Shown piece after piece: positions 1 through 11,663 of a stretch of 64,000 nucleotides of DNA (the first letter of the stretch is position 1; each line of letters opens with the position of its first letter). The notes under the pieces were generated by a model that worked only from the letters and a program-made list of their open reading frames with translations, was not told the origin of the DNA and made no database searches. The DNA is from Haliclona indistincta. Taxonomy: Eukaryota; Porifera; Demospongiae; Haplosclerida; Chalinidae. The translations under genes were made by a program, and so were the position numbers. Location: positions 8,597,322 to 8,661,321 of the forward strand of contig OZ024791.1 of assembly GCA_964017065.1 (NCBI GenBank), written 5' to 3'.

Positions 1-325
1 ACTAACCCATGTTGGTAATGTTAGCGGTGAGACTGATATCCACTCATGTTCAGACCCCACCACTATCGGCTGCATAGGCAGAGGAGAGCACTCCTCTCCA
101 ACTGATGCTGAGAGAGAGATAATGGTAGCAGCTAGGTTATTGCGAGATGACTTACTCTGGCTAGGCGTGAGAGCTTGCAGGTCACGTAGAGAGAGAGGTC
201 CCTTTGTAGAAAACTTGATACAAGGAGCGTGATGGAACGAGGTCTGAAACACTGAACGCAGCTCTCTCAGCTTCTTGGTGATGAACTTGGTGGGCAAGGA
301 GAGCAAGTCGAGAATCCACACAGCT

Positions 326-404
<79 letters not shown>

Positions 405-785
405 AGAGGGTTAGAACAGCAATACATACCAGAGTTGTCTTCTTTGTCAAGCATCACTGGACCTGAAGGAGCGCCGCCCATCTTACTCATCAGAGAGGAG
501 GTGGACAGGCGAGACTGTGGTGGTAATCGAGAGGGACAGGCAAGGAGCTGCTTGCCGCACATGATGGCCGACGTGACGCTGTGCGTGTGATAGAGACGAC
601 AGGTCTCCCTGTTCTGTTGCTGAGGAAAAGGAGGCAGGGCTCGCACAGGAGTAGACGAGGGGATGGAGGATGGTGGCGGGTCTATCTCCTGCCCACCAGT
701 CAGGCATAAGTGAAGGCAGTAGTCTTGAGCAAGATTGAGAAACAGCTTCAATGAGACTGAGAGAGAGAGAGACGAGAGTAAACAG

Positions 786-827
<42 letters not shown>

Positions 828-2819
828 TTATCAGCATCAGAGGTCAGTCCTAGTCCTAGTAGATCACTATCGTTCCATCCAGTGCTGGGGGGTGGGGCTG
901 ATAGATCCTCCTTGAACCCCATGCTAGGGTAGTCTGCTATACCGATCATCATGAGCGGCTTCTCTTCCTCAAACACAAGCGGGTTATTGTCGTTGTCTGG
1001 TCCTCCAGGCCCGCCCACCGATCCACTCACACTGCTAACACTGTCTAGTTTCATTCTCCGTGAACAGCTCATCAAGTTCTGCAGTGTAGACATGTTGATA
1101 GAGACATTATCCGATACACTAGCTCCCAGGGCTGAGTCCAGGAGAGCTAGGCTGATGTATAGAGCATTAGCTTCAGGGAGAACAGGAATGAGGCCGGTAC
1201 GAGCGCTCATAGGTGTGGGCGTGATGGGGTCGTAAGGTGAGTCCAGTGGAGTAGGGAGAAGACGATTCTGAGAAAGGTACGGAGATGAGAAGGAGTGAGA
1301 GGTGAAGGATGTGGAGAGAGGTGAAGCACGACCACTGCCGAGAGGTAGATTCATGTGCTGACGAGACATTATCGAGGTGGGCGGAGGGAAGATGAATTTC
1401 TGTGGCTCTGCCTTGACGCTTCTTGAAGAGCTACAAGAAGAGATAGAGAAGTGAATAATGTAGCAGTAATGGTACTCACCCTGGGCGAGAGGAAAGATGA
1501 CCTTTGTCACGATAAGTGATAGCAGCAGGAGTGGTCTAGAGAGAGAGAGAGAGGGAGAGAAGGAGGGAGGGAGGGAGAGGGAGAGAGGGAGGGAGACAGG
1601 GAGAGAGAGAGAGAGAGAGGGAGAGAGAGAGGGAGAGAGGGAGAGGGGAGTAATGACAGCTAACAGAGTACTAGGTGAAGGATGACTCACCACAGAAGGT
1701 GTGTAGACACACGGAGCTGGTCTGATACTGGGTATAGAGACCAGAGGAGCAAACTCGCCTGGTACAATACTCATCTCTTCATCCAGTGGACTGAGATTCT
1801 GCAAGAGAAGGATAGACACGTGTGAGAAACAAAGTGTGCTTACATAAATTAGTGACGATTCGGATATTATCCTGGGATCACAGATATCATCAGCTCCACC
1901 CACTGTCCCGCCTACTAGAACTTTCCCTTCATCGTACTTGTCATCAGCAGATTCGACAGATGGTGGAGTGGGATAAATACGTGACCAATCAGATGGGAGA
2001 TGGTGAAGATCGGTCTACAGGAGAAATAAGGATGAATGTATAGCATACTGTACATAGCTAGTATGTGACCAGTAGGACAGCTAGTATATGACCAGGGCTC
2101 TATATGACAGCTACCTGTGTATCAATGCTGCCATACCATTGATAGGTCAGTATAATAATATACCTCCATTCACCTGTATGACCATCATGAGTACTCAGGA
2201 CATACTGAGAATATGGAGGAGGGAGCCTAGCTACCCAACTACCAAGGTTATGGAGTGTGTACACTCACCTATACCCAGGAGTGTATAAGGGGATGGAGTG
2301 TGTACACTCACCTATACCCAGGAGTGTATAAGGGGATGGAGTGTGTACACTCACCTATACCCAGGAGTGTATAAGGGGATGGAGTGTGTACACTCACCTA
2401 TACCCAGGAGTGTATAAGGGGATGGAGTGTTCAACTGCCGTATTCGCTATACTAATATCGAAATCTAAAGTCCGGTGCCGTACGCTGTTGCTACTTGGAA
2501 CTTGGGCCTTTCTTTGTGCATTGTGGCTCGCTATTTCCTACCTATACATTCATCCACGCTTCGTCCTGCCTGTTTCGAGCTAAAACAAGCGAGCGTTCAG
2601 CCAGAGCCATGATCACTGTCTTATGCGACGGACATTAGACTTAGCTATCCACAGTTGAACACTCCTTCCCCTTATATGGTCCTGACGTACCTTAGCTGCT
2701 CTGAGGGTAGCTGATTGTCTGATGTCGTGGCTAATATCAGTATGACCAGGGAAGGTAAACACATTAGTGTCCATAGCAGAACCATTCTGTATAGAGGAGA
2801 GAAAAACTAACAACTGTGT

Positions 2820-2850
<31 letters not shown>

Positions 2851-4438
2851 AGTGTGTGTGAGTGTGTGTGTGTGTGAGTGTGTGTGTGTGTGTGTGGTCT
2901 TGGACACCAACCTGTGAATCTTCCTCATCTTCTGAGTCAAATATCCGATCGCCCAGGTTGCTAGATACCTTCACGGCGAAATCGCTAGTCATGAAGTCAG
3001 GTACTCGAGGTTTTGGCAGCAGCTGAGTGTGTGGAGGGGTCAGGCCTCCTGTGCCATCCATAGCGTCTTCATGAATGATAGTGTGAGCATGGTCACCCAT
3101 CATGATATCGGGACTATCATACATTGGGTCACCGATGTCCTCCTAGAGAGAAAGAGAGAGATGTGATAGAGAGATGAGGTATACTCCTCTTTGGCTTACC
3201 GATCGTCCATCTAGCATCACAGGAGGCATTACAATCTCACTCGGTCTTCTTGTACGACCACGCCCACCTCTACTGCCTTTACCTGAGCTTGGTCTTCGTT
3301 TTGTTGGAGTGAGTGGGCTGTCCTGGCCAGTGAATGGCTGCACACCTTTCCTCACAGGACTGCAGTGAAGGAGAGTGACAGTGACTCACAAGTACAGGTC
3401 ATGGTCTCACCTCTTCTTGGGTCCCGGGCTTAGTCTGCTGCCTATCATAGCAAGAGAGGAGGGTGAAGGAAGGCTGAGCCCGGCTAGTGATGGATGCCTG
3501 CTGGACCTCCCCATCAGACTGGTCTCTGGAGGGAGAAGGTATCGCTGCAGGGACACTGTGTTGGTTGGTAGATGAAGCATCTTCCACCAGCCGCAATCAC
3601 TAGAGGAATAGGATGAGTTGCCTAACAGCTCTTGTGACATAGCTGCCACCATTTCCTCAACACGATTACTATCATATACTTTAAGAGCTATGGCAGCGGC
3701 AGCAGCACGATGACTAGGAGAAGCTTGTGATGGTGGTTGCTGGAGTGAAGGAGAACTAGTGGATAAAGAGAGATGAGAAATGGAGGTAGGGGCAGGTAGA
3801 GATGAAGGTGTGGCTGAGATTGTTCGATTGAGAGCAGGGGAGGTTGGTATGGCACTGATGGCTGGTGAAGGAAGGGGCGTGGTGTACTCTGGTAACCCAG
3901 GGCGACGTCGCTTGGTGAGTACAGGGGTAGTCAGGTTGAGTGAGGATGGGGTGGGATGCTCCCTCATGGGCGTGGCATTGTCAGTGGGATGGGATGCTGA
4001 GGGATAGGGACGAAATCGACGTGAGGCACGGCTATCTTGCTTCTGTAAGAGATCTGAAGCTCCCGAGGTTAGTCTCTGCGGCCGTCTGTAAGTGAAATAG
4101 AGTAACAAAGAGTGTGTGTGAGTGTGACAAACGTACGATGGTCGGCCACTGCTGGTGATAGTAGTATGGTCATTAGTGTCAGCACAATGGCAATCCTCAC
4201 ACATCTTCTGCTGTCTGTTGTTGAGAGAGAAAGGGTAATCATAGCTGCAGGACAGCTAGCTAGCTAGCTAGCTAGTGTGTGACCAGGGCTCTATATGACA
4301 GCTACCTGTGTATCAATGCTGCCATACCATTGATAGGTCAGTGTAATAATATACCTCCATTCACCTGTATGACCATCATGAGTAGTCAGGACATACTGAG
4401 AATATGGAGGAGGGAGCCTAGCAAGCTAGCTTATGGAG

Positions 4439-4474
<36 letters not shown>

Positions 4475-6317
4475 CGCTACTCACTGGTGAGGGTTAATGC
4501 AGTTGGACTCCTCCCATCCTCCCTGCAACACACTAGTGACAGTGGTCTCCTCTAGAGGTGAGGGGGGAGGAGTGGGCATAGCGTCTTCACTATAATACAC
4601 AAAGATGAATTGAGAGGGATATCTGAGACGCACACCACCAAGCACCACTTCCACAGCAGCAGGTAGCTGAGGGGTTGGGTCCACGTTGAATCGACGAGGA
4701 TAGAACAGCTTCCACTCCTGGAGCAGCTCATCAATACCAAGATCAGACCCCCTGTAGCTATGACCAGTCATGATAGCATTGAGGCCACTGGGACTAAGGA
4801 TCACTAGAGAGGAAGATTAGTAATTGTAAACACATATTCTCTCTCCCTCCCTCTCTTCCTCTCTCTCCATCACTCTCCCTCTCTCTCCATCACTCTCCCT
4901 CTCTCTCCATCACTCTCCCTCTCTCTCCATCACTCTCCCTCCCTCCATCACTCTCCCTCTCTCTCTCCTCTCCCTCTATTCCTCTCTCTCTCTCCCTCTC
5001 CCTCTATTCCTCCTCTTCCTCTCTCTCTCCCTCTCCTCTCTCGTCTCTCTACCTTGCATTCCAGATGAAGAGGCTAGAGCCTGGTGTAGGTGGGTAGGTA
5101 GGAGGGGCTGAAGGGCAGGCCCCGCCCTCAAATCAACACTGGCACATATGTACAGGTGAGCGTGAATGAAGAACGAGAAACTGCACAAGAAGCACCCTCT
5201 GCAGAGCAGCAATGGTGAGAACGATGAAGTGATCACAACCAGTTCCTCCTTACCTTCCCTCCGATCCCATACTGGTGTCTGGACGAGCAAACCATTTACC
5301 AAGAGGTAGAAAGTTCTCGTTCTCACTCAACAGCGACCTATGAGCAGATTCAAGGGAGAGAGCTAGAGAGACCAATAGGTACCTTTCAATGAGGCTGTTG
5401 AGAGCTCTGAAAAGCATTGTGCTGGATTCAGGAGACATGCCATCTTCCCATGATCCACTACCCTCCTCTGTGATGAGTAGACACAGTAATTAATACCTGT
5501 TAGAACAGGCATTAATTAGAGTAACCACACTACCTTTCAGTTGCGTTGACAGTTTTCCAGTTAGGTCAGGCAGCACAGAGAAATAGAAGATCCAGAGATC
5601 CTTGCTCTCTCCGCTGATGCCATCTGTTGATGGAGAGAGTCTTCGCCACGAGCAGGCATAGCTAAGGAACAGAGAATATCACTAATGCAGGTAGCTAGTG
5701 TGTGTGTGTGTGTGTGTGTGACCAGGGCTCTATATGACAGCTACCAGTGTATCAATGCTGCCATACCATTGATAGGTCAGTGTAATAATATACCTCCATT
5801 CACCTGTATGACCATCATGAGTACTCAGGACATACTGAGAATATGGAGGAGACTACAGTGACCAGCATTATGTTGCTATGTCTTACAGCAGCACATTGAC
5901 TGGAATCAACACTAAACTTCTCTCCATCTAACAAACCTCAACATTATTGCATGCAAGATCTTGTCATAACAATCTCGCACATGCCTGACAGAGACTGCAT
6001 GATCAGACCTACTGCTGCTGCTGCACGTCATTTGAACAGGAACTCTTTACAGCACGTCATCACACATATACATCACTTTGATGAGGGCTAGTATATCAGT
6101 GCCTACATTATTTTGTCATTATACTTAATCATTAATTTTGTGCATAAATTACAATGCTCTGAGTGTGTGAGTGTGTGTGTGAGTGTGTGTGTGTGCTACT
6201 AACCCTTCGCTGAGTAGATGAGCATATGATGTGAGTACAGGGTCAGCGTGTGGAGCCTCCAGTGAGCAGCTGTTGGGACCAACATATCGTACCCACTTCA
6301 GTCCCTCGACCTCAGCC

Positions 6318-6416
<99 letters not shown>

Positions 6417-6748
6417 AACACTAACACTATAAGAGAGTTGTTTTGATTGTGATAATTTAAATCTCTCCTAAATAATGGAGCTCACTGTAAATAGTCAAAT
6501 AGACACGTTCCATAGCAACACACAGTGAGTGATCTATTATACATGTGGATGACTACATAATGGTCTCCAGCTACTACACACAAGATGGATGCTGCTCAAT
6601 GAGAGTGGCATATCAACCAGCATATCCATATCAACCAGCATATCTCTTGTTCATCACTAGCTAGGATAATACTCACTAGTTTGAACACGTTGGACAGGCA
6701 GCTAGCCAACCCTTGGCTCGGCTTCGAGTCGCCCGATGAAGAGCTCAT
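1..6748 (-). CDS. MED13: Mediator complex subunit 13 (MED13), 3' end beyond the window
   Basis: MED13 is the large subunit of the CDK8 kinase module, which docks the module onto Mediator and represses or tunes RNA polymerase II transcription in the nucleus. The start ATG is at 6748 and gives an N-terminus beginning MSSSSGDSKPSQGLAS. Exons that can be read include 6677-6748, 6204-6316 (LKWVRYVG, the MED13 N-terminal signature), 5534-5661 (WRR...LWIFYFSVLPDLTG), about 5382-5470 (SWEDGMSPESSTMLFRALN), then GKWFARP, FSFFIHAHLYICASVD and a block ending in AAVEVVLGGVRLRYP. The middle region is Ser/Pro rich and includes an acidic RIFDSEDEEDS patch. Near 1100-1250 the stretch IPVLPEANALYISLALLDSA matches the region before the MID domain of animal MED13. 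The C-terminus lies off the left edge. Many introns carry microsatellites and three copies of a dispersed repeat. A divergent neighbour (ASH2L) starts about 320 bp away. Identity is well supported; the exact exon list is incomplete. Confidence 0.88.
331..400. repeat. (GA)n microsatellite in a MED13 intron
   Basis: About 35 uninterrupted GA dinucleotides. On the MED13 sense strand this is (CT)n, followed by CTATAG and then coding sequence, so it acts as the polypyrimidine tract of a 3' splice site. Confidence 0.95.
787..824. repeat. (CA)n microsatellite at a MED13 splice donor
   Basis: About 19 CA units. On the MED13 sense strand it reads (GT)n and begins exactly after coding sequence GATGCTGATAAAG, so the first GT of the repeat is the probable 5' splice donor. 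Confidence 0.9.
1540..1650. repeat. Imperfect GA/GGGA purine tract in a MED13 intron
   Basis: Purine-only stretch of GAGA and GGGA blocks. On the MED13 sense strand it is a CT-rich tract ending in CTCTAG immediately before the exon that encodes LLLLSLIVTKVIFPLAQ. Confidence 0.85.
2086..2230 (+). repeat. Dispersed repeat, copy A (MED13 intron)
   Basis: About 145 bp starting near GACCAGGGCTCTATATGACA and ending GAATATGGAGGAGGGAGCC. Nearly identical sequence recurs at 4276-4422 and 5717-5851 in the same orientation. All three copies are within MED13 introns. It has no ORF of note and I do not recognise the family. A short non-autonomous element or a local segmental duplication are both possible. 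Confidence 0.85.
2251..2430. repeat. 43-bp minisatellite, about 4 copies
   Basis: The unit starts TGGAGTGTGTACACTCACCT and repeats at 2251, 2294, 2337 and 2380 with exact 43-bp spacing, with a partial unit at 2423. The copies look identical. It lies in a MED13 intron. Each unit contains the palindrome GTGTACAC. Confidence 0.95.
2816..2896. repeat. (GT)n microsatellite with GAGT interruptions (MED13 intron)
   Basis: TGTG repeat broken by occasional GAGT, about 80 bp. It lies between the MED13 exon ending ...SEDEEDSQ and the next exon. On the sense strand it is (CA)n. Confidence 0.9.
4276..4422 (+). repeat. Dispersed repeat, copy B (MED13 intron)
   Basis: Second copy of the approximately 145-bp element, preceded by a CTAG-repeat (TAGCTAGCTAGCTAG) and followed shortly by a (GT)n run at 4440-4472. 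It differs from copy A at only a few positions. Confidence 0.85.
4440..4472. repeat. (GT)n microsatellite (MED13 intron)
   Basis: About 16 uninterrupted TG units just downstream of dispersed repeat copy B, in the intron after the MED13 exon ending near 4490. Confidence 0.9.
4840..5050. repeat. CT-rich tract with 20-bp CTCTCTCCATCACTCTCCCT units (MED13 intron)
   Basis: Four near-perfect 20-bp units followed by simple CT and CCT runs. On the MED13 sense strand this is purine rich and lies after a donor. It is therefore one of the few tracts here that does not have the pyrimidine-at-acceptor orientation. Confidence 0.9.
5717..5851 (+). repeat. Dispersed repeat, copy C (MED13 intron)
   Basis: Third copy of the element. 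It follows directly from a (GT)n run at about 5698-5720 and ends a few bases earlier than copies A and B, after GAATATGGAGGAG. About 380 bp of intron with no recognisable feature follow it. Confidence 0.85.
6317..6413. repeat. (GA)n microsatellite, about 48 units
   Basis: Long uninterrupted GA run. On the MED13 sense strand it is a (CT)n tract ending CTCCAG directly before exon 2 (starting at 6316), so the microsatellite is the whole polypyrimidine tract of that intron. Confidence 0.95.
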
Positions 6749-7066
6749 GGCGAGTAGTGTGGCACTGACTCAGCAGCCCTAGTGAGTGGAGAAGAAGTGT
6801 GAGAGAAGGTTTCTCGTCATGGACAATGGCGTTGAAGAAGAGAAAAAGGCGGGAGAAGCTGTTGAGCTGGTTCTGTCTGTTTGTTGGGTCGAGCAGTTTA
6901 ATACAGTATACGGGGATCGGCGGTTGTGACCGGAGAGAATACGGATTTGTGTTAGTTTATAGTCGCATATTGCGGGGTCGCCCTCATCACTCGCCTCTCC
7001 TCGTGGTGTTCTGGAGCTGGCTGGTCGTGATATCACGAGTATTCCACGCGCTGTTTCCAAAGCATC
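6749..7066. promoter_or_regulatory. MED13/ASH2L bidirectional promoter interval
   Basis: This 318-bp interval separates the MED13 ATG (6748, minus) from the preferred ASH2L ATG (7067, plus). An alternative ASH2L ATG at 6819 opens a 36-codon ORF that then needs splicing, so the interval may include an ASH2L 5' UTR or a first exon. No TATA box is obvious. Confidence 0.5.
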
Positions 7067-10000
7067 ATGGCTTGGGATTGGGAAACGCCCTATCAGATCC
7101 AATGCTTCACATGTGAGCGATGGATGTCCAGTGACGAGGCTGAAATATCGCTCGAGTAAGTATCCTACCAAGCCACGCCTCATCTGATCATGTTTTTTTC
7201 TCTTACCCAGAGGTCTAATGCCTTACATGACGAACTATGAATACACGTGTCGAGACTGCGGACAAGAATCGCTCATCAAGAAAGCTGCAAGTGAGTTTGA
7301 TAGCATGGAAAGAGTAGCTTATTTCCTCAAAGAGTGTCTTGCCTAGCATTGCATTCGAGCATAAGTCATAAGAATTTGTGGAACTTTGCCTGCTCGATGC
7401 ACCTGTATTGATTTACAGGACTAGGCCGATTTGTTTGCAACACTAACAGCACCAATTTTAATGAGCACAATGCGCATATTGGATGCTGCTGAGTTAATTT
7501 TTATGAACTAAATCAAAAACTAAATTTCATAACTTGTTCCATTCATAAATAATTTTAAACACAAGGCACTTGGTCCTGCACTTGCGGCTATGCAGTAGTT
7601 CAGCTGTCTGCCTATTCTTTCTCTCTAGGTTTCATACAGGTTGGTATCACAGCACTAGCCAATCTCACAGCCAGTAACCAACGGCAACATGGACCACCCA
7701 CCAAGACATTCTTTGATGTTGAGAAGGAGGTACTATCAGCACAGTATGATGTCATCATCATTTGGGTATTTATAGATTGTACCATTCGTGTGGAAGTACT
7801 GGGACAATATCTGCACCAAGAGAAGTAAATCGGGCAACTGGAAAGCTAATCTCTCCAACAAGTTGGTCAGTACTGGTCAGAATTGCTCTCTTTGCATGTC
7901 TGATCTTGTTCTCTTTCAGAATACTGAATCTATCATATTCTCTGAGGAAGATGGATTATATAGTCTGGTTGATCAGGTCTAGCTGTGTGCTCTGATAAGA
8001 TACTGTCTCAATGAATATACAGGATCTGTCAACCATTGGTCCTCGCAAATACGAGAGCAAGACTGTGCCGACCAAGGTCTCGAGTAGATTAAAGAAGAAG
8101 GCGGATACCACACCACAGCCGGTAGCAGCCAAGAAATCTAAAAGGTTAGTAGTGACTGCTGCCCTGGGTCATTGGTTGCTTTGTTTCTGAAGCGAGGCTG
8201 TGAACGTGAATCGAGGCTTATGTTGCGGCTACCCTGTCGAACATCCCTACAATAAGGTATGTACAGTAGCCACACGTATAGTAACACGCTTTACATTACT
8301 GCAGGATGGCTACCGTTATATTCTTGCTGAGCGTGACCCTCACTCATCTATCAATGTGGATGACCTTGCTGGTCGGCCTATCCCTCCTGAGCTGTATCGA
8401 CCTATCATATCATCTGATGTACTCTTAGCACTTCATGACAGAGGTACTGACATCATCTATCCCAAATACTATATCTCTTCTCTGTCTTTGAAGCTCCTGT
8501 TTTAAAAGTTTCCGACCATCGTCTGACAGTGACTGGAGAAAAAGGTTACAGTATGGTCCGAGCTACACATGGTGTTGAGCAAGGAACCTGGTATTATGAG
8601 GTGCCGCATCCCTGTTACCCACTCACACCCCTTGACCTCGTGATCTTTACAGGTAAGCATTGATGACTTCAGTGCAGACGGCTGTGCTGCTCGCATTGGG
8701 TGGGGCCAGAGTCTTGGTGAGTTGACCTGATACACTAACTCTTCATGCTGCTTAACCTCTATAAGCAGCTCACCTACAAGCACCGTGTGGGTTTGACAAG
8801 CTTGGCTACTCTTGGAGATCAAGAAAAGGCACCAAGTTTCATCAGAGCAGAGGGAAACACTACAGGTAAGATGCATTGTGTGAGACCCGGCCATTACCTC
8901 GCTCTTGTTATAGTGATGGATATGGTACTGGTGACACTGTCGGCTTTCTCATTCATCTGCCTTCAACCACAGGTTTGCCAACACCTAACATGCACATCTA
9001 CTGAACCACATACATGATTACCCAGCTTCACTATAAACTTGTCTGATGTACCCTGCTAACTTTGACCACCGTCTTACTTTTTACCCGGGACTCATAGGCA
9101 TCAGAGGGTTAAGCGTTAGGTTCGTATGTGTGTGTCATCAAAAAATCACGGCTGTTTGCTGTACCACAAAATGTACAGCAAACACCACACAATGCCTACA
9201 AAACGCTTGGTTTGGAATTCCTATTCTTTGAAAGACACTGACAAAGTCAGGAGAGCATTGTGTCAAGTGCTATGGGTAGTTTCACCGCCGATAAGAACAT
9301 TACGGTAACTGGCTGTAGTCACAGCGAGTGCACAACACTGTAATGAGACAGAGCGAGCATGTTGTACTCACGTTGCCTGGTCCTCAGTCTGTGCACTACC
9401 TGCAGTGACTCCATCTTGAGTATGTGTTCTCCAGTTCATAATTGTTTTCAAATGTTTAGTGTGGGTAACGGAGACCACAAACACAAGGGCATCCCTCAAA
9501 AGTAGGAGGGTCACCCAAGGGTGGTCTGTACCCCTTCAAAAATTAAATCTGGTTCATGCCCAGGAAGCCCAGCGTCACCAGGGCTTGTTATTTTCCTTAC
9601 TCATTAGTTTAAGGCAAAGAACTGAGTGATCCAACAGTGCTTTTAAACCCACTTATATTTCTAATACTGATGGGGATGAATTGTGGTCACTTTGCTCCTC
9701 CTCTCTCTTATAGGTCAGCCATTGCCACCTACTCACAAAGACAAGGTGAATATTGTCTTCATTCTACACTACAGGGAAATTTATTGGTGGAAACAACTGT
9801 TTTTACATAAGCATGCAATTTTAAACATACATCTGTGCATGTGAATTCTACAAAATATGACCTCTACATTCTTGTAGCCTCTGATCAGATTCAAGAACTT
9901 TTGCTATTTTGAACAAAAGGATCGTTCACTTGAAGAGTATGAGAAGGTAATAGCAATCTACATTATTGTTATAATATTCTTCCTGTCTGTCTGCATCAGA

Positions 10001-10705
10001 GTATGAGACCACTGCCAGGTAGTAAGGTTTGTCTACATAATATTGAACCTTCAATTACTTGTATGGCAACACACAGATTGAATTTTTTAAGAACGGTATC
10101 TCGCAGGTTAGTAGAAGCCGACTACCACACATTGACACATCTTGTACTGTCTTCCTCCAAGAAGACAAAATGTTGTATGTGGTTATTTATCTCATGCTAA
10201 GCTTCCTATCCCCTGCACCTTAACCTTCACTGTCTCTTCAGGGTGAGGCTTTCTCTGACATATTCTCCGGTACATACTACCCCTCCATTTCTCTCTACAA
10301 AGCTGGTGTGGTGAGTTGAATTAAATTTTCGCCTCACTTTTGAGGTGGCATGCTATGACAGTTGTCATGGTAACAGTGTGAGGTGCTATGACAGTTGTCA
10401 TGGTAACAGAGATTATCACCTTGTAAACACTCCCTCTACAGGTTACAGTTAACTTTGGTCCAGAGTTCTTGTTTCCACCAAAAACAGACAAGCAGTATCA
10501 TCCAGTGAGTCTCGTTACTCGTAACATGAATGAATACACCCCATTTGCTAGCTTACCTGTTCATCTCCTTTAGATATCCGATGCAGCTCAAGATAGCACC
10601 ATTGCTCAGCTCATGTCAGAGATGCTGTTTCATGTTGAGAGCAGGGTAGCCAGCCGCACCACAGCACAGTATCCCGCCAACTATCGCTTCACCCAAATCA
10701 GCTAA
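7067..10705 (+). CDS. ASH2L: ASH2-like subunit of SET1/MLL H3K4 methyltransferase complexes
   Basis: ASH2L is a core WRAD subunit that stimulates histone H3 lysine 4 methylation by SET1/MLL enzymes in the nucleus. The first exon gives [20 protein letters not shown], followed by [17 protein letters not shown], the atypical zinc-finger/winged-helix N-terminus. Later exons give [16 protein letters not shown] (winged helix), a basic linker with KKKAD...KKSKR, then the SPRY domain: [99 protein letters not shown] and VTVNFGPEF. The protein ends [11 protein letters not shown]. There are about 18 small exons. The longest intron (8973-9713) has a repeat-like core. The start could instead be at 6819 with one more intron. 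The 3' end faces TXNDC17, with 199 bp between the stop codons. Confidence 0.92.
8973..9713 (+). other. Long ASH2L intron with repeat-like segment
   Basis: This 741-bp intron splits the SPRY domain. Around 9105-9165 it contains a segment ending TGTGTGTCATCAAAAAATCACG that resembles a segment in the large RAD51C intron (about 62577-62656). Otherwise I see no coding sequence conserved with known proteins. Confidence 0.55.
10325..10411 (+). repeat. Tandem duplication of about 34 bp in an ASH2L intron
   Basis: The stretch GCTATGACAGTTGTCATGGT plus flanks occurs twice in succession. Each copy contains the inverted repeat ATGACAGTTGTCAT. Confidence 0.85.
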
Positions 10706-10904
10706 CCCCAGAGACTGGACTGTCATGCAACTTGCCTCTTGTATTTATTAAATTATTACCCTTCTGTGTGGTTTTGTGTACTGGCATCAATCTTGTACAG
10801 CTGTTACTGTAGTAATATTACAGTGCATCATCAGCCAAACAGAGATTGTTAACAGACACAACATTAATGTCAGCAACACTTGTACGATAACATCCTGCAG
10901 AGAG

Positions 10905-11481
10905 CTATTCTTCTTCAAACAATAATCTCACCAGTTCCTCATTAGCACATTGCTCTGGACCCAGTCTCTTTTGCTGCAGAGAGTATACTAATATTGCAGA
11001 GTGCATTAGCAATACATACTGTCTTCCACTGTATTAGAGTAGGGACTCCTGTTAGCTTTAAGTCGCTGTTGGTCCGGAATGGATTGTTTTTGTCCTTCCA
11101 CCTGTGAGCGAGTGTTGGAGAGGAGCCGGTTTGCATTGCAAGCTACTCACTCATCTCTCCCTCCTACTGTGCAATGAACTAGCACACCTGTTGGTTGCTG
11201 CAGAGACGATAACACCTTCTCTACCACAGGCTCAGCTGCAGGGGAGTAAGTTCAACATTGCTAAGTACCACAGCTTCCTGTTTACCAAGCAGTGGGTTTA
11301 TACAACTCATGAATATTAATTTTTAATAACCTTTCACGCAATCCGAGCACCAGCTTTCACCGGTTTGCGGGTTCTTATCGCCACAGAACCACACGTGTAT
11401 TGGTCCTCCTTCTTTTTCTAGCTGCTGTAGCAGTGCCAGCAACGCCTCCAGGCCTGCAGCAACCTCACGTCTCAGTCCCAT
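10905..11481 (-). CDS. TXNDC17: Thioredoxin domain-containing protein 17 (TRP14)
   Basis: TXNDC17/TRP14 is a cytosolic thioredoxin-like oxidoreductase that reduces small disulfides and receives electrons from thioredoxin reductase. Four short exons join cleanly at GT-AG sites: 11331-11481, 11151-11235, 11020-11101 and 10905-10973. The joined protein begins MGLRREVAAGLEALLALLQQ and carries HVWFCGDKNPQTGESWCSDC with the family WCxDC active site. It continues with AEPVVEKVLSSL, a TVGGRDEWKDKNNPFR stretch and LTGVPTLIQW (the cis-proline of the fold), and ends in ELVRLLFEEE. Length is about 125 residues, the usual family size. The ATG at 11481 is the first after an in-frame stop. The Rho GTPase start is 182 bp away on the other strand, a likely shared promoter. 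Confidence 0.9.
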
Positions 11482-11663
11482 CTCTGCAGCTCGTGTTCTT
11501 ATTAGTGCCTTTCACACCAAATAAGGCAACAGTTGTGCTATTTTTAGAACATTTATCAGTTTATATAAAGGCGACCATTCGAGCAGGAAAATCAGTTATT
11601 ATTTACTACAATCTCTAGCAACTGTGCAATCTATAGGTGTAGGTACGACTGAGTGTTGCAGCA

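Noticed and set aside
182..1903. 573-codon minus-strand ORF read as one protein
   Set aside because: Only parts are MED13 exons. It runs through (CT)n and (GT)n repeats (LSLSLS, VCVCVC), which are introns with clear acceptor and donor sites.
6819..6929. ATG at 6819 as the definite ASH2L start
   Set aside because: Its frame stops after 36 codons and would need an extra intron with a weak donor. The ATG at 7067 leads directly into the conserved zinc-finger exon. Kept as an alternative only.
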